DNA of 5,494 nucleotides from an uncultured Collinsella sp. (GTDB lineage Bacteria; Actinomycetota; Coriobacteriia; Coriobacteriales; Coriobacteriaceae): positions 1 to 5,494 of the forward strand of contig URWQ01000121.1 of the NCBI GenBank assembly GCA_900551635.1, in the 5' to 3' direction. The notes beneath the pieces were generated by a model. It was not told the origin of the DNA. It saw nothing but the letters and a program-made list of their open reading frames with translations, and made no database searches. The position numbers were made by a program, and so were the translations under genes. Each line of letters begins with the position of its first letter. The first letter of the stretch is position 1. Below, in pieces: positions 5,085 through 5,494 of this stretch.

Positions 5085-5494
5085 CTACAGCTCGTTGGCC
5101 GCGTGATATGCCGTGCGAATGGCGCTCGCAATGTCGGCGGTGCGCTCGCCCGAGCAGTCGCCCACGCGGGTCACGGGCACCGTCACGCCATCCAAGTCAA
5201 ACGCGTTGGCCTTGGAGCCCACGGCCATCACCACGTAATCGCAGGCGATTTTTACCGGCTCCTCGGCGCCGTCCTCGGCGGTGCGAACAGCCTCCACGCC
5301 CTCGTCGGTAATGGCGGTCAGGCGGGTCTTAACATGCTGCTCCACGTTGTGCTCGGCAAAGTCGCTCATAATCAGCGGCAGAATGGTCTCGGACTCACCC
5401 GCGGCAATCTTGTCGAGCATCTCCACGATCGCCACCTCGCAGCCGTGCTGCAGCAGGTACTCGGCAGTCTCGGTGCCCACCAGGCCACCGCCAA
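5085..5494 (-). CDS. C-terminal part of an FAD/NAD(P)-dependent enoate / 2,4-dienoyl-CoA reductase-type oxidoreductase
   Basis: The frame is open to the window edge and about 135 C-terminal residues are visible, beginning in the Rossmann motif GGGLVGTETAEYL that binds the NAD(P)H cofactor. Next comes a beta strand with V-A-I-V-E-M-L, an acidic strand end typical of this fold, and a region ending CDYVVMAVGSKANAF, as in pyridine-nucleotide-disulfide-type domains. The closing R-V-G-D-C motif and the helix TADIASAIRTAYHAANEL form the usual FAD-contacting end. This C-terminal arrangement is typical of the long old-yellow-enzyme family that joins an FMN barrel and a 4Fe-4S site to an FAD/NAD(P) domain (2-enoate reductase, 2,4-dienoyl-CoA reductase, bile-acid BaiCD type). 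The substrate cannot be told from this fragment. A short FAD oxidoreductase without the barrel remains possible. A strong terminator follows, so it is not co-transcribed with the genes downstream. Confidence 0.8.
   Translation of the reverse strand, partial: GGGLVGTETAEYLLQHGCEVAIVEMLDKIAAGESETILPLIMSDFAEHNVEQHVKTRLTAITDEGVEAVRTAEDGAEEPVKIACDYVVMAVGSKANAFDLDGVTVPVTRVGDCSGERTADIASAIRTAYHAANEL

Noticed and set aside
4904..5311. Plus-strand GTG-started frame of 135 codons
   Set aside because: It crosses the terminator hairpin and the antisense of the oxidoreductase end, has no ribosome site, and turns Arg/Pro-rich as shadows do.

Overview
The window is a GC-rich bacterial segment in which every supported gene lies on the minus strand, so the biological reading order runs from high to low coordinates. 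Gene content and style (GC-rich coding, an Ech-type hydrogenase with EchC/EchD homologues, an enoate-reductase-type flavoenzyme, an InsJ-like double-HTH protein) suggest an anaerobic actinobacterium of the Coriobacteriia, such as Collinsella or a relative. That assignment rests on general resemblance and was not tested by a search.

Layout in reading order. (i) 5494-5085: the C-terminal end of an FAD/NAD(P)-binding oxidoreductase of the 2,4-dienoyl-CoA/2-enoate reductase class, followed by a strong intrinsic terminator at 5009-4970. (ii) About 4969-4645: an AT-rich intergenic region with several short dyads, a plausible minus-strand promoter for the next gene, and a candidate plus-strand promoter with no obvious gene behind it. 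(iii) 4635-4240: a small protein with two helix-turn-helix units resembling the OrfA/InsJ half of IS3/IS150 transposases but with no OrfB partner. It is closed by its own terminator at 4227-4202. (iv) 4201-3955: a leader/promoter region whose proximal part carries a TATAAC -10-like box between two CAATTG elements set 21 bp apart. (v) 3954 to the window edge: the start of a membrane-bound [NiFe] hydrogenase operon in the canonical Ech order. It has a 960-residue protein fusing EchA (NuoL-like antiporter subunit) to EchB (NuoH-like subunit), then EchC (NuoB-like small subunit), then the first 146 residues of EchD (NuoC-like). EchE (NiFe large subunit) and EchF (ferredoxin-like) would be expected just beyond position 1.

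The hydrogenase genes are tightly packed: a 12-nt gap, then a 1-nt TAATG overlap, each with a strong Shine-Dalgarno sequence overlapping the end of the upstream gene. By family knowledge such complexes move electrons between reduced ferredoxin and protons/H2 while pumping ions across the membrane. The most notable item is the continuous EchA-EchB fusion. Next are the orphan double-HTH gene directly upstream and the unusual Ala/Pro/Glu tail of the small subunit.
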